The notes beneath the pieces were generated by a model, which made no database searches, was not told the DNA's origin, and was given only the letters and a program-made list of their open reading frames with translations. A program made the translations under genes and the position numbers. A stretch of DNA of 64,000 nt, taken from Polytrichum commune (Eukaryota > Streptophyta > Polytrichopsida > Polytrichales > Polytrichaceae). The stretch is taken from positions 32,424,001 through 32,488,000 of the forward strand of contig OX485806.1 of NCBI GenBank assembly GCA_950295325.1, given 5' to 3'. This document shows, piece after piece, positions 49,001 to 62,900 of this stretch (positions are counted from its first letter, which is position 1; every line of letters begins with the position of its first letter).

Positions 49001-52000
49001 TCGCCACATTGGGGAGGTGTGCTACTGTTTACATGCATCCATCCAATATAGGGATTATTTTACTCTCAGACACCTAAGTGCCATGTTCAGAATTTGTGGT
49101 GTACATTTGAGCATGTAAATGCTCATTAAGTGAAGCTGGATTTGCTTCCTGCATTGGTTTAAAGCTACTGGAGCAAGCTAATTATTGCAATGCATGGCTT
49201 TTGGTATCCACTAATTGATGGAAGAATGTTGGGCAGTTTCTTGCATAGTTTCTAATGCTGTTGAACTTATATGTTGCTATGAGTGAGGATATAGATTCCA
49301 TGATTATGATGTTGTTACTAAAAGATGGCATCCAGGGTGATGGCTATCTACAGTTGCCATGAATGATGAACCTGATGGTGTAATTTTTCATCACTGTCTT
49401 GCAAGGTCCAAGATTGCTCTTGCAATCTCTTGTTTCATGCTGTAGTCTTGATTGGGACTCAGATGCTTTGAGTGACTGTGAAAATACTATTTTGACACCT
49501 GTGACACTTAAAGCTAATGGATGGCTTGGGTGTTACTGCAGGTTGAATGCAGGGAATTCCGGGAATCGGTGCTTGGAGTGATGCCACACACTTGGGTATA
49601 AATTTACCTCTCCGCTGAATTGTTTGATCTTCCTTGCACATGTCATTGATATAGAGGATAACCTATTCATCTTACTTTTCTCTGATGACTACATATTATG
49701 TGCATGCTGCAGGAAAGGAGAGAGGACACAAGGTTTGAGCTGGCACATTTTTATAAACATCGCAGAAAAATTGTCAAGAAGCTACAGGGTAAGGAGGGAA
49801 ACCTTATATCTCAGAGGCCTGAGGAGAAAAATGCTCCTGGGAAGCACTCCAAAGGCAATCGCGTTGCAAGTGCTGTTGGCAGAGCTGCTGAACTGGCAGT
49901 AGGAGCAAAGCCTAGAAAGGTAGGATTACATATGCCAGTTCCAAGAATATCTATGTTGTTGATCATGTTTTGTAGTCAGAATACGGTTCCAAATTTCAAC
50001 CAACTCCAACTTTTTCGCAAGGTAGGGTTTTCTGCAGTTCTGGCCTACTGATGCTTAAGCTTTGATTGAGTTGTTATACAAGGCCAGAATCCCATGTGGA
50101 AATTTAAGTCATTTGATGACTGTCAGACTAGACTTTTGTGAGTTACACACTTACCTGGTGATGCTGTTGTGCTGGCAACCTACAGCATACCATTAAGTGC
50201 GAGTTCAGATATTGTGTCTAATAGAGCTGGTTTGTGATGGTTTGCTGTGCAGCAAGAATACATTCACGTCCCTGTGATAACAAACCTGAGTACACATTGG
50301 TGGGTTCCTAATGTGATTGTAGCGCATTTAAAGGAGGGGATTGAAGCTGTTCATTTAGCTACAGGCCGCACTGTCTGCAAGGTAATAAGTGCATTGCAGT
50401 GTCAAACTAAGTCTAAGAGATGATACCGGACAAAAGGTTTCCTGCAGGTTGAAAGGCTCCTCCAATGCCATTGTATTCAATATGTGTTAGTGGCAGGGGA
50501 TGGGTAATGAAACTAATTATTTGGAGGCTATGAAAGTAATTCAGATCTTGCTAGAGTGTATCTAACATTCCACTGACGTCGTTTGGTCTCTTCATTTATT
50601 CTAATTCTTTGAGTATGGGGAAGGGTCCAGACTAAACATGAAAGGGATTAGATTCTGGATGCAGTTGTGCACATCCTATGTCATATTTGGTCTTACTTTT
50701 CTCTAATGAATGAGACACCTTATTGTTGTTTCCTGCAGCTCTTTCTTCCTGAAGGGGGCCTGCATGCTGACATCAATGGAGATGGAGTTCTGGATCATGT
50801 CCAGGTGAGTTACACCATTGATGATTTGATCTATAATTGTCTGCATTTGATTAATCCAGCAGATTGTTTGTGTCAGTCCCATACAGTGTTTGAAACACAG
50901 AGTGGTCCTCTGCGTGGTGTACTTGTTAGAAGGAAAGGGTGACCTTTTGTGACCAATAAATGGAACCTCATAGAGTTGAGAATAAATTGCCAAACGCTCA
51001 TTGAAATCAGATGCTTTAGCAAATAAGATAAGCAAGGGTACTGATCCATTGTGCATTGCAGGCTGCTGGTGGTCATGGATCACAACGGGTTGTTCCAACT
51101 GGTATGATGGAAGCATTGAAGCCCTGCTGGGCGATTGCCACATCAGGGGTCCCTGTGGTGGAGCAGCTGTTCAATGGCACTATATGCCGGCACTCTCCTT
51201 TTGACATGTTTCCACATCATGACTTCACTGGCGATTTGGGGAGACAGGCAAATACAGGTGATTTTATAGACGTTGTGGCTCCAGTTCTTTTGCCACATCC
51301 AATTCAACATCGCAAAGGAAGTCGTGGGGATATCATCTTCCTCAATAGCCGTGGAGAGGTATGCTTTTGCTACCTACCTTATGCAGTGATGGAATACATA
51401 CAACGACTACACTACACATCTAGTATAGTGTGACCCACACTATTCATTATTGACCCACGTAACTGATCTTGCAATCACTGGGTGACAACCAGAGGATTTG
51501 GCATGGGACACAGGCTGCTACATGACAAGTCATGGAGGCCACTCTAATTAACATGCCACACTAAATCAGATATATAGTGTAGTACCCACAAGAATTACTA
51601 CATTGACAGTCCAATGCATCCTTCAATTTAGTTTCAGCATGATTGTCCTACCAGGTCCCTACCCCAGTTCTTCTAGCCTTCTACCTACCTAGCTTCCATA
51701 CCCCTCCTTGCCCTTTGCACTCCATTCTAAATATTTATGAGGCTCCCACACTAATGACCCCAAAAGGAACAAACAGGCCCGCATATCATGCGATGTACCA
51801 TTTTCATTTTATACAAAAAATTGTAGTAGGTGGTCTCCTTACAAGCCTTGTTTGCTACTGCAGGTGACATCTTTCTCAATACTCGGTCCTAAAACTGGGC
51901 AGGAAGCTCATCATCGGTGGCAGGTTGTGACTAGTGCCTTCTGGACTGCGTCCGAAGAGCTTCAAGGTATTGGCCAACACCAGGTAATCCCAACACTAGC

Positions 52001-52358
52001 TGCCTTGCCTCTACGAAAGAATGCGCAACCAGAAGTTGTTCTTGCAGTGGGAGAGCTGGAAGGGGTAGTCCTGTCACCAAAAGGCAGCCATGTGACTACA
52101 TTTTCTCTTCCTGCACCACCTTCAGCCCCGGTTTTGTATGTGGACTTTTCTGGCGATGCGCTCAATGACCTCATCGTCACCACGAGTGAAGGGATCTACG
52201 GGTTTGTACAAACTCGGCAGCCAGGAGCAATTTTGTTTAGTACGTTGGTGGGCATACTTCTTTTAGTGATGGGTGTTATTTTTGTCACCCAGCACCTGGG
52301 CTCCAGCAAGGGGAATTCAAGGCCTGCAGAAAGACAAAGTACTACGACTGTGATTTGA
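45937..52358 (+). CDS. NERD1: NERD1-like FG-GAP repeat membrane protein
   Basis: Homologue of Arabidopsis At3g51050 (NERD1), a plant-specific secretory-pathway protein linked to exocyst function and root cell expansion. Exons: 45937-45999, 46677-46832, 47438-47689, 47888-48007, 48192-48272, 48561-48668, 48924-49016, 49542-49595, 49713-49919, 50253-50381, 50739-50804, 51062-51358, 51864-52358. They give 706 residues, close to the family length, with all twelve introns in phase 0. Seen: N-terminal signal-anchor (DLGILLLAGFAIFFSL); calcium-loop/FG-GAP motifs VADLNGDGRNEVVVAL and ADINGDGVLDHV, and a weaker third, VDFSGDALNDLIV; one transmembrane helix near the C-terminus (ILFSTLVGILLLVMGVIFV) with a short tail. 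Start and end match the family (MRKRDL...; FVTQHL...). Intron 1 begins in a GT microsatellite and intron 12 holds a MITE. Identity is very secure. Confidence 0.95.
46000..46037 (+). repeat. GT microsatellite overlapping the intron 1 donor of NERD1
   Basis: The exon ends ...CTACAG and the intron starts GTATGTGTGTGTGTGTGTGT, so the donor site itself belongs to the repeat. Several GTATGT alternatives follow at the right end of the tract. Confidence 0.9.
51410..51579. mobile_element. CACTA-ended MITE with TA duplication, in NERD1 intron 12
   Basis: The left end CACTACACATCTAGTATAGT and the inverted right end CACTATATATCTGATTTAGT form a terminal inverted repeat continuing to GTG(A/G)C. TA flanks both sides (51408-51409, 51580-51581). 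170 bp, no coding sequence. The ends match those of the element at 30525-30741 (CACTAAATATGATATTTAG). Confidence 0.72.
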
Positions 52359-53925
52359 TCGTGCATTGACAGTTTGATACCTTGTAGTGATCAGGTCCCT
52401 CTGGAAATACACCCTGTGAAGATTGTGAATTTATGAGGTATCATTATTTTGCATTTTGAGTCTTTGATAGGACAGGTAAAAGTAGGTTGAGTTGCCCTTA
52501 TGTGGTTACTTTAGAACTTAAAACCATGGGGAATCTTGTGTGACCTGTGTTGAACAGGTGGCATGTTTGTCTATCAAATGGAGGCAGTAAAGCCGTAGGT
52601 TCACCACATTGTGCTGACACACACCAGTGTCCAAGTGACCTTCCATTCCTATTTGCATTTCTATCTAGAACCTTGGTTTGTGGGGAAGAGTATTTATGCC
52701 CGTTCAAATTCAATTCTGGAGATGTCGCCACTCAGTGAGGTCTCATTACTCTCTGTATATGCTGGTTATTTTGTGTCCTGTTCTGGCAATGATGGCAGAG
52801 ATTTTTCTGGTTTGGTTGGAAATTGTTCTTCATTTGCATCTGGATCACAAATCACAGTAAGTTGCAGGGTATTGAGAAATTAAAATCACTTCTAGGCTCA
52901 ACCCAGAGAGTTTTGGCATGATTGTGAAGATTTTGCCAACAATTCACACGTAGATAGTGGGGGGCAATGGTGTTACCTTTCTATATCTTTTCAAATCTCC
53001 TTCATAAACCCAACAAACATGGTTCTCTCAGAGATTTTATGGAAATTGATGTATACAGTAGTGGGAATACCTTGTGTTCTTCAAATCTTGATGTTTTTGA
53101 GTGTAGCTTTGCAACTCTGTTGCACACTCAGCTCCTTCTGATCAATCTTGTAGATTGTTGGTGAGAGAACCTACACAAAAAATGTCCAATGCCAAAATTA
53201 AACATACTGAAATCCGCCACCTGCAGCGTTATGAAGTAGGGGTTTGAGAGCTTGCCTACAATATATTTGTACCAAAGGAGGCCTAAACCCTACATTTTAA
53301 AGTCTCACTCTCCTGAATTCTGTGATACAAGGTATGTGAGCTGGAAGTGGTCACTCTTCTCATGCGGACACTCACAGTGGAGTTGTATATGGCAATGAAT
53401 TAAGAATGGACCCCAGAAAGCCACATGTTATGTGCTCAAAATGTAGACACCATTCTAGGATCACTCGAAGGGAAAGGGAAAGGGAAAGGGAAAGAGAATC
53501 TCCACTTTGACCTCTTATTACTTTTACATTTGAACTCCGATGATTGTGAAACTTGAAATCACAGTCGGTGTGATTCATTGTAGGCGACCAATTGGGACAA
53601 AACTTGATTCAAATCGACAGCCAATATTGTTGATGGAGTTGGGAGTGCCCACAATAATAGAGCCGTGTATCTTTGTAGAAGTTGAAAGCCATTCTTGATA
53701 GACTTTCTCTTAAGCTTCCATTGCAGCTCAAGACTTGTGTGTTCTTGTTTCTTTGCCAGCTGTAGAAGCCAAGGGGACTCTTGAACTTGATAGGACCAAC
53801 AGGCTCAAACTCACATTGGTAGTAGTACCGATGTTGGTTTTTCTTGTCTTTTCTTTCTTGCTGGCCATAAAAAGCTGGGTTCCAAATATTGATAGCATTC
53901 ATACGGGAAAGACTAATCAAAATCG
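52359..53925. other. intergenic between convergent NERD1 and kinase genes
   Basis: About 1.6 kb between two convergent coding ends, presumably both 3' UTRs plus a short spacer. It holds a GGGAAA hexamer run at about 53468-53494. The plus-strand frame at 53735-53929 has a hydrophobic stretch but no family features, and it overlaps the kinase 3' end. Confidence 0.55.
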
Positions 53926-56900
53926 TTAGCCATCACCGCTGATTAGTTTCCAATGTCGACATGGACAGCACCACTGCCATAGTTTATTGAATTTTGACTG
54001 CCTCCTTGCCGGAGCTTTGCGTTTTCTGGTCGACGCCAAGTCTGGAGTACTTCTCATTCCATGAGGAGCTGCTTTAAGACTTGTGTTAAGAAGCTCCTGA
54101 GACCCAACTTCCACTTCGCAACCACCGCTTTCTTTCGCCATTTTTGGTGTGGGTTCCTCCTTTCCGATGTCTGTTGTAAGTTCCTCAAATATGTCATGGG
54201 TTGTAGTTTCCTCTGTCTTGAGCTTTGCTTGTAACTCCTCGAGGCGCTTCATCACGTCATCTAATGAGGGCCGATTGTTTGGGTCACGAATGAGTATGAA
54301 ACGCAGGAATTCCAGGACTGGGGCACAGTTGTCCACTTTGGCAGCTTTCTCTTCAGGAATCAGTTCCTGTACACATGGGATTGAATATCTCAAATCATGT
54401 TGCATAACATTACTCAGCAGTAGTACAGTAATCTCCCGCTTAAGTACACACTTTGAACCGGAGCCGTTGGTGCGCACTTAGGTGGTAGGTGCGTACTTTA
54501 CTCATATCGCAACAGGAAACGGATGAAACTTGAGGCAACCCACTTGACCGAAGCCCAACAATGTGAAAGCATTGCAAAGTTGAGCAAGCCGAATGCACTG
54601 AGCAAGCGGGAGTTGGGGTGGGAGTCAAAAGTCAATGAAGGTGCCATCAGGAAAGTTATGGAAACGATGCGTATCAAAGAAGAACCACCTATCAACGACG
54701 AAATCCAACCTATCGAGACATTTGCTAAATATGAAAGTGCTACCGACTTCACATACTTTGAAGCTCTACTGTCCTCGACATCGACGACCAATTGCTTTGC
54801 TATGGTGTTCACCCAGAAGCTAGAGAGATGTATGATGAATTATGACGATCGTTTGAGACGTTTCACCGAAACGTTAACTAACTGACAATGAATGTCAAGC
54901 GTAAAAAATTCATGCATTCAGGGCAAATGACTCTGAATGACATGTTCAAACATTAAAGTGGGAGATTATTGTACAGTGACGCACCGTGGGGTCAGAAATT
55001 TTACGAGCATAATGTTCCTTGACGTGGGGTCATCCTCACAAAATGAACAATGCTCAACTTAATTATTGTTCATTCTACTCTACTAAATGGTAGCCAACCA
55101 CCACCCAGGTCTGGTTTACTGACAATGAACATAATTTATAAATTATTCTTTTTGGTATCAATGTTGGTAGTGTTGTGGTCCTATGTGTAGTGGCCAACTT
55201 GCGGAGGAGGTTGGTGACAACGTTGGCTAATTACGGGAGGGCTTTGGAGTCAAGGATCAAATACCATTGGACCTACCCCTCCCCCCTTTAGAAAGGGTGC
55301 ATAGGGGTAGGCTTAACAATGTTATGTGAGTATGGACTTAATGACATAAAGGAACAACTCTCAACCAAATTGGCATGGGTTGTTCATAGCGTATGCCCAA
55401 CTTCACGACATTCTTTAGCATGTGTAAGGACATTCTCTTTCTATTCTAACTTCAAAAAGAAATTTCCAAGAGTCAACATCCTTCAATACGGGCAATGTAG
55501 GCCAAGCATAATCAAGTGGCAAACTCTCATTACTCAATACCTCATTGTTGCATATCTTCATACACAAAGCCTTCTCCCATCTACAAAAACTCAATTCAAA
55601 TGTAATCTTATCTATGAGACCACCCAATACACCCCATAGTTGTTGTAGTGGATGGTTCTCCTTAGATAAGTATCTTGTAGAGTATACACTTGATGACATT
55701 GTTTGATTTTGCAAGCTCTCTAAGTTGAATATCGGTAGATAGGAGAAGGTTTTGTCCAAAGATAGGTAATAATAAGGTGTCAATCAATGAGAGCTTGCCA
55801 AATGGCTATGTTTGGCATTCATGCATATAATCAAGGACCATGATTTTTGGATTTAATCTTGAAGCAAGAATAGAAAGAGTTTGTCCTTACACATGCTTGA
55901 GAGTGCTATGCCAATTACAATATTGGGTCCAAGCAAGGTAAAGTAGACCAAAGAGTAGCTTTGCCACTTTGATTCTAAATTTTTTCATTCATGAGCATGA
56001 AAATGATGCAAATATAAGCATTGGTTTGATTTTTAAAACTATGGTCCCCTCAATTAAATTCTTGGGAAGATAACTTCAAGTTTTGAAAGGGAAAATAGTA
56101 CATACAACATATAGAAAACACATCTAAAATGTAGCCACTAGACTTTTATTTGGATGTAATTCTGAATTTGTAATCAATATTAATTTTATTAAAAAAATGA
56201 CAATGTTAAATTTTTATATATATTGAAGGCATTATTAAATTAAAAATCTTGAAAACATTCATTTTAATACCTTTTAAAGCCACTTTCCATCTACTTTCTA
56301 AAATGTTAGCATCACTTGCACATTTAAAATGTGCTTATTTTTCCTTCAAAATACCACTACTCCATTTTTCTAATTTTAAAATTAATCTTTATAAAATCAA
56401 TAGATCTACTATCTATTGATGAGAGAGAATTTGATCTCAATTGCTTTGTCCTGCACTCCGTGACCATTTCCATTCAAGCAAGACAAGGACCATGAATGGC
56501 TCACTTAACCTTGCTTGAAGTTTAATCCCACAACTTGTCCTGTAATTATATTGATTCAACAAGCTAAGTAAGTAGGATTCCTATAGGATTAAAATTATAG
56601 TTTTCCATGTTTGGTTCTATGATGTTTTACCTCTGTTGTCAATGTGACACGCATGAAGAATCGCACCCAATCATCATCATATAGGAGATACTCCCCTGTC
56701 AGAAGCTCATACAAAAGGCAACCAAGCCCCCACACATCGCCTGCCTTGCCAACAGAGACATTGGTCCCCTCAGGGATTGAAATGTTGGTTGGAAGAGTAT
56801 GGGAGCTGCCATTATTGGTGCTAAGTAGTTTCAACATCTCTGGGCTTTTCACACACTCCGTTCCCCGGTTGCGGACAGTGCATTCTCCCCCTTCACACAA

Positions 56901-59900
56901 AGAAGCCTGAAATACCATTGCATCAAAAAATAAATGAAATATAAGCCAACTACTTAATCCTATAGCAATGCAAAAAAAAATAGCATGGTACATTCGAGGA
57001 ATGAAAAGTGCAAGGTATTCATAAATTCAAGATGAAGTGGTATATACTCCCATGCACATGACCAATGCTTGAGTTTGAAGAGTAGCATCATAAAGAAACT
57101 GAGACATTGTATTTTACACAAAGAAGCATAAAGCACCATCTTTAACCTTACGAAGAGTGTTGTAGTATTGGGTGGTCTTCATGTTGACAAGTTAGCCACA
57201 TGGGGATGTCACACACAATCATCACATCAAAACATCAATGGAGAAGTATTCAAATAAAAACTACCCAACCCTCTAGCAAGGTAAAAGAAATAACATTTTA
57301 CACTCAAGGAATGAATATTGTTCAAGTTGAAAATAGTATGTACTCCCATACACCTGACCAAGGTATGAAAGTTGAAGAAGTACATCTTGACAATGGACAA
57401 CTAAGCTAAACAACAACAAGGATGTAATGAGATGAAACAAAGTGATCTTGCAATAGACAAAACATGAGAACAAATGATACGACGGACTCTCATAATTCTT
57501 GATAGACATATGTGGTTTTTTTTCTAACAAAATTCATGGGTTGTTGGTATAGAATTTATGATTAACCTTGCTCTGACCAAAGTCAGTGATTGAAACCCTA
57601 AATGGAATTGCATACGTGCCAAACAATGGGGGCCATTGTGGATGCCAAAAATCTTCATCAGATTGTGTGCACATTAAAGGCTCCAGTAACACATTATCAC
57701 ACTTTAGGTCATAGTGAACCACATTCTGAATTTCCAAAGCCTTAACCTGTGGACCAAAATAAAGTGTAAGTCAAATGGATCTCAATAAATTCATCCTATG
57801 TCTTGTTGTTTTTCCATTTGTCCACCCTATAAAGATTGATTGCACATTTTGTAAACTCACAAACATGACAACATTGTCTATGGGTCAAGTCTCTCTCTCC
57901 AACATATGGTGCAATTTTTTCCCATATTATAACTCAATATGTAAAGCACTACATTGACATTCATTACACATTTGCAATTTTATGTATGCATGGCATTGAG
58001 TTATACGCTCCCAAACCCTTGAACAAGATCAATGAATCCAATTTAGCTTACTGCTTGAAGGACATTAGCATAAATCTCCAAGTAGAGTGGCAATCTCTTA
58101 TGAAAAGGCACACATGTATATCCCTTTCTATGGCAATCTGCAGTCGTAGTATCTTGCCCATGGCTTTGATAAATGCAAGTATGTTGATGTCGCCATGCTC
58201 GTAAGCTACATTTGTAGTGCTTAAGCACCAATACAAAAGTGTCACGTTCCACCCCATAATCAATAATTTGGCATATTCGTGAATCACCCTGGAAACACTC
58301 CAAGATTTGAACCTCGGAGTACACGTCAAAGAAAGTGCATGGCTCATATGGTCCTCGGGGCATATCAACCACCTAGAGTACAATAACAATTTGATTATGT
58401 CGAACAAGATATCTAACTTTCTACAAGCTAGTTGAGATTTTCTATGGTTTTGCAAATAATGGATAGGTTACACATGTGCAAAAGAAAATAGTTGTCTAGT
58501 AGTTTTTTATTGACATTCAAAACAGGAACTGACCTTTAACACAACCGGTTCATTCTTGGCAACAGAGATATCATCTCCCTTCATTCTTGTGGCAGTATAC
58601 ACCTATCCATAAACCAATACCTTTATTATCTTCCCAACAAGCTACAGTGAGCAATCTAAGCTTCAATATTGGAGATGACTAGTAATGAACATTTCCCCGA
58701 TGCACAAAACTTGAAAGCTTAATGGTAGCAATGATGGTATCCCCATTGCACTATGATGCAACTTGCATTAGCATTCAATAGCATGGAATTGCAGTTATTT
58801 CAATCCAAGAAGCAAGATGGAATGTAACCTGAGAAAAAGCACCTTGTGCAATGCGGATCCAATTCGTATAAATTGAGGAATCAAACAATTTCCTCCATGT
58901 TAGTTTCAAAATCCTATATGCAGGTAAGTGCACCTCCAAGCGCTTTGCCAAAGTGGGCATTATGTACTCATTGGATGGATGATTCAAATATGCTCATGTA
59001 AGTATGTCAAGGAAACTAATTAACCAATTGTTACAAACATGATTCACAAAATGGCTTCTTGAACATTATCTTTAATTGATGTGTGTGTGGGATTTTTGCA
59101 CATGTAATATGGATGTTCACAACATGCAACAAAATTTTATTTGCAAACATGGCCTCAAAATTTCCATGGGAAGTTGAAGATTAAGTTGGTATTTGGAGGA
59201 TACGGTATGAAAGGTAGAATGGGGCATTTACTTTTTGACTTTCCATTGGGAATCGGTCGCAATAATGTGCCTCCAACGAACCTCTGTTTTTCAACAAAAA
59301 TAAGAAACTACACATTAAGAAAATGTATAATTCCTACTGAAAGTGATAGTAAACCTTTTGCTTATAATTGAGGGTGTTTCTTTTTGCCATGCAGGGGTGT
59401 TTGAGTATTGGTTGCTTCTTTATTAATGATCCATGTGTGTGGGGGAAAGGGGGGGGGATTGAGGATGGGGACAATTATATGTATGCTTGAAGCATATTTG
59501 ATTCTATATGGCAAATGGGAAGCAATGGATCTTGCAACAAAATGAAAGATAGGAATTTTTCATACTGAGGATTCAACATGAGGAAGATGAAGAGCTCTAA
59601 CAAGAGCACATGCAAATCTGCATTGTGGTATATCCGTTGTCTTAACCTCTCCTCCTCATATGACACACGACGAGAACATTGTTTAGAGGTATTCTTCCCC
59701 ACACTTGCAATATCTCCACTTGAACATTGTCCTTGGGAGCCATTATGCGATACTTCAATCTTGCAAGAGTCATCCAAAGGTTTCAATTTTTTATCCTGAA
59801 TTGCTCTTGTAAAATTAAGCTTTGGGACGATGGGTCGGTTCCTTAATAATTGTTCATTGTCCATCATAGACTTATCACAAGATATTGGCAATGAAGAATT

Positions 59901-62900
59901 GCAATTCATAAAACATTCCTCATAATTGTGTAAAAGTGGTTTTTTTTCTTTGTACTCGGATCTCAATTCTGAGGAAGGATTTTTTATGTTGCTAAATACA
60001 TTGAGTTCTTGACGTAAGTGGTTCAATCTTTCGCATGCCCATCCATCTCCCTCCTCCTCCTCTGTAGCCAACTCTCGTTCCACCTCCTCATTGAGGTCGA
60101 CAAATCGGCCACTATAAACAACCATTTCTTTCTTCAAGTTCTTCATCTCACAACAACCTTGCAACACACCATTGTCTTTGTCCACCACGTCCGGTTTTCT
60201 CCAAACCAAATTAGGGTTGTATGATTTTGCAACCAAAGCAATCAATTTTGGATTGTCTTTATCATGTTGACAAGGGTCTCTTGGTTTTTTGGACATCCTT
60301 GTAGTTGGAATAGTTCTACTACTCCTTATTTTGCTCCTTGTGTTTTCGTTGCGTTCTTGAAGTGGAGTGCTTAAGGTCTCGGTCATTGTCCATTGTAGCA
60401 TAAATTCATGGCACCCCGAAGTGGAAGACATTGAAAGGTCATGTTGATTTAGTGAGCAAACCTTTGTCCTATCCTTTGTTGTATAACACATGGATGGTGC
60501 ATTCCAACGCTCACTTACATCACCTTTTGTATGCATATTGCTTGCAATTCCATAGTCTGAGGTTATGGTGCGAAGAGTGGAGATCGGTTCACAAGAGCTT
60601 GAGCTTGAACTTGAGCTCTCTCGCCCTCTCAAACCTTCTATTGACGAACACGGCCTATTCAAACTAGATTGTCCACAAGTCTTTGTAACCAATTTTGCAG
60701 ATGAAATTTGAGAGAATTCGTATTCAAGTGCAATTTCTTTGACGAGAAAATCCATAATACGAAGATTTTGGAATGTTTGGCTTGCGTCCTTCGTCAAATT
60801 TTGTGCTATGGAAAGCATTACTTGCACGTATGAAGAACACAATGATGAAACATCGTCACTTGGAGGGGGGGTAGTCAACTTGCTAACATACACCCTTGCA
60901 TTACCATGATAAGTTCGAGCACTATGTCGATGATGCATGGTTGTGGTTGAAGGATTTGACTCTGACATTGGTAATGACGATGGAGGTTGATTTGCTTGAA
61001 ATGACATATTATAAACAATTTTGAATTTTGTGATAATGATGCCAAGGAATGGAGAAAGGTATTTATGAAAGAGGAAAGGGTTTTCATTTACTTCAATACT
61101 TCCCTCTCCATTGTACCTATCAAGTGCACTTCCTCCTGGAGTCAAGAACTTCAAGCCAAAAATCCCTACAAGTAGGGTTAAACACTCTTGTTCAATATTA
61201 AATTTGAGTTTGGCAACAAGATTTGAATTTGTTACCATTTTTGCACAATATGTGCACAATTCTCCGACATGTTTACTTTGGGATTTTCTTGGTTGGGTGT
61301 CAATAGATGTAGTAATACATTCTTCACATTGGCTTGAGACATTGACTTCAGCTACATGGGGGGTTTTTATGCACATGTGATCTATCTTGATAGCCATTAA
61401 TAAAAGACCATCAATAGGGTGCATAATCTCTTCAAGAAACCACAAAACATTGGGTCCTAAGATCATCTTTGTGTTGCCCATGCAAGAGCTATTTTTATGT
61501 GCATCAAGTTTGCATTGCACCAATGCAACAACTAGGTGAAGAACTGCAAACATTATACTTAATGAAGACTCCAAATCTTGGGAATTGGTGAATGCGTTCT
61601 TGGAAATTCTGCTTGTTCCAAAATTTTCATCTACTGCACAATAATACATTCGAATTGGCTCCTGCAAGCTTGTTTGAGAATCTTTAATGCGTTGTATCAA
61701 GCAACTCGGACATAAATCTAACATCAACCAATTTGAATAGGTTTGGATGCAATTCCAATGGGCCGGGGTATTGATTAGCAATTTCCACAATCGGTTCACC
61801 AAATTTGTTTGATAATTACCCACCCATGATGGCTGACGGATCATTATATCATGTACACATACAACGAGAAACTTCAATATACTATGCATGGCGAGGATTT
61901 GAGATGGGGCCCAATTCAATGGTGAGCCAAAACTCGCAAGGTGAGTTAAGGTTTGAATGATTTGTCCCCAACAACAATTTAGAATGTTCAAAGATTGTAT
62001 ATTGTTTTCGGGCCAATATTGAGTGTAATCAAATAAGATTGCAATCAAGTATGCCAAGTTCATGTAGAGCCTAGAAATGTGGTCATTCAAGGTAAATTTT
62101 TCCATTAAGCTCCAATGTTTTATCATGTGACTGTGCCCATCTTCACAAAAATTGCCATATAGAATACCCTTCTTCACAGGAGAAACACATCCAAAGATAG
62201 CGGTGTTTATACAAGTCATAATTATGTCCATTTTGCCTCTCAACTCTACCAACATGGCGTTCATGAATATTTTTTGCGGACTTGCCATTGGCGGTCCTGG
62301 ACCACTCCACCAAGGTCCTTCTTCTTTGTGTTGGGCTTTGGGCAGAGGACCAACAATTTGATTATCTTTCTCAACAATGTTGTCTATTGAAAAGATCACC
62401 TTGAAGATAATTTTCTTGAATTCAACACTAGCTTTGAAATTGATGCATTGAGTGCCGAGTAAGTCAGAAAGAAATCCTTGACATAAATTTGTGCCCGCTT
62501 GTGTACATAGTTCATGTGCCAGGTTATGTGATTGTGCGTTGAGGATGATGCTATGAGATCCTAACATAAAAGCTAAGGTCTTCAAAAAATGGAGCCTTGC
62601 TTCACACACCAAATTGAAAATTATATTTCCTATTGGTGGTGGACACAAGTCAATGTTTGGAATTGTTTCATCACATCCATGCATTCCTTTCATGATATTT
62701 TGTTGTTCATCGTTAAGGTTAACATGATGATGAGCTGGAGAAGACATCAACTGAAGGGGAGGGTTGTAAAATCTATGCCGTTTGTTGGATGCACCTTCAC
62801 CAGCCTCAAAGCCCACATATGAAACTTTGGAATAGTTTGAGCATGCCTTCAAAACAGAGTATGCTTGTGAAATTCGAGACATTGTGCATGTCTCTCTAGG

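Noticed and set aside
53464-53496. GGGAAA run as interstitial telomere repeat
   Set aside because: The unit is not the plant telomere repeat TTTAGGG; it is a simple hexamer tract.
53735-53929. Small membrane protein frame with hydrophobic stretch
   Set aside because: It overlaps the end of the kinase gene on the other strand and has no start context or family features.
59475-59565. C-terminal end of the giant frame (YEKFLSFILLQDP...)
   Set aside because: This part lies beyond a good donor at 59565 and is intronic if the kinase fusion is right; kept only as the alternative stop at 59475.
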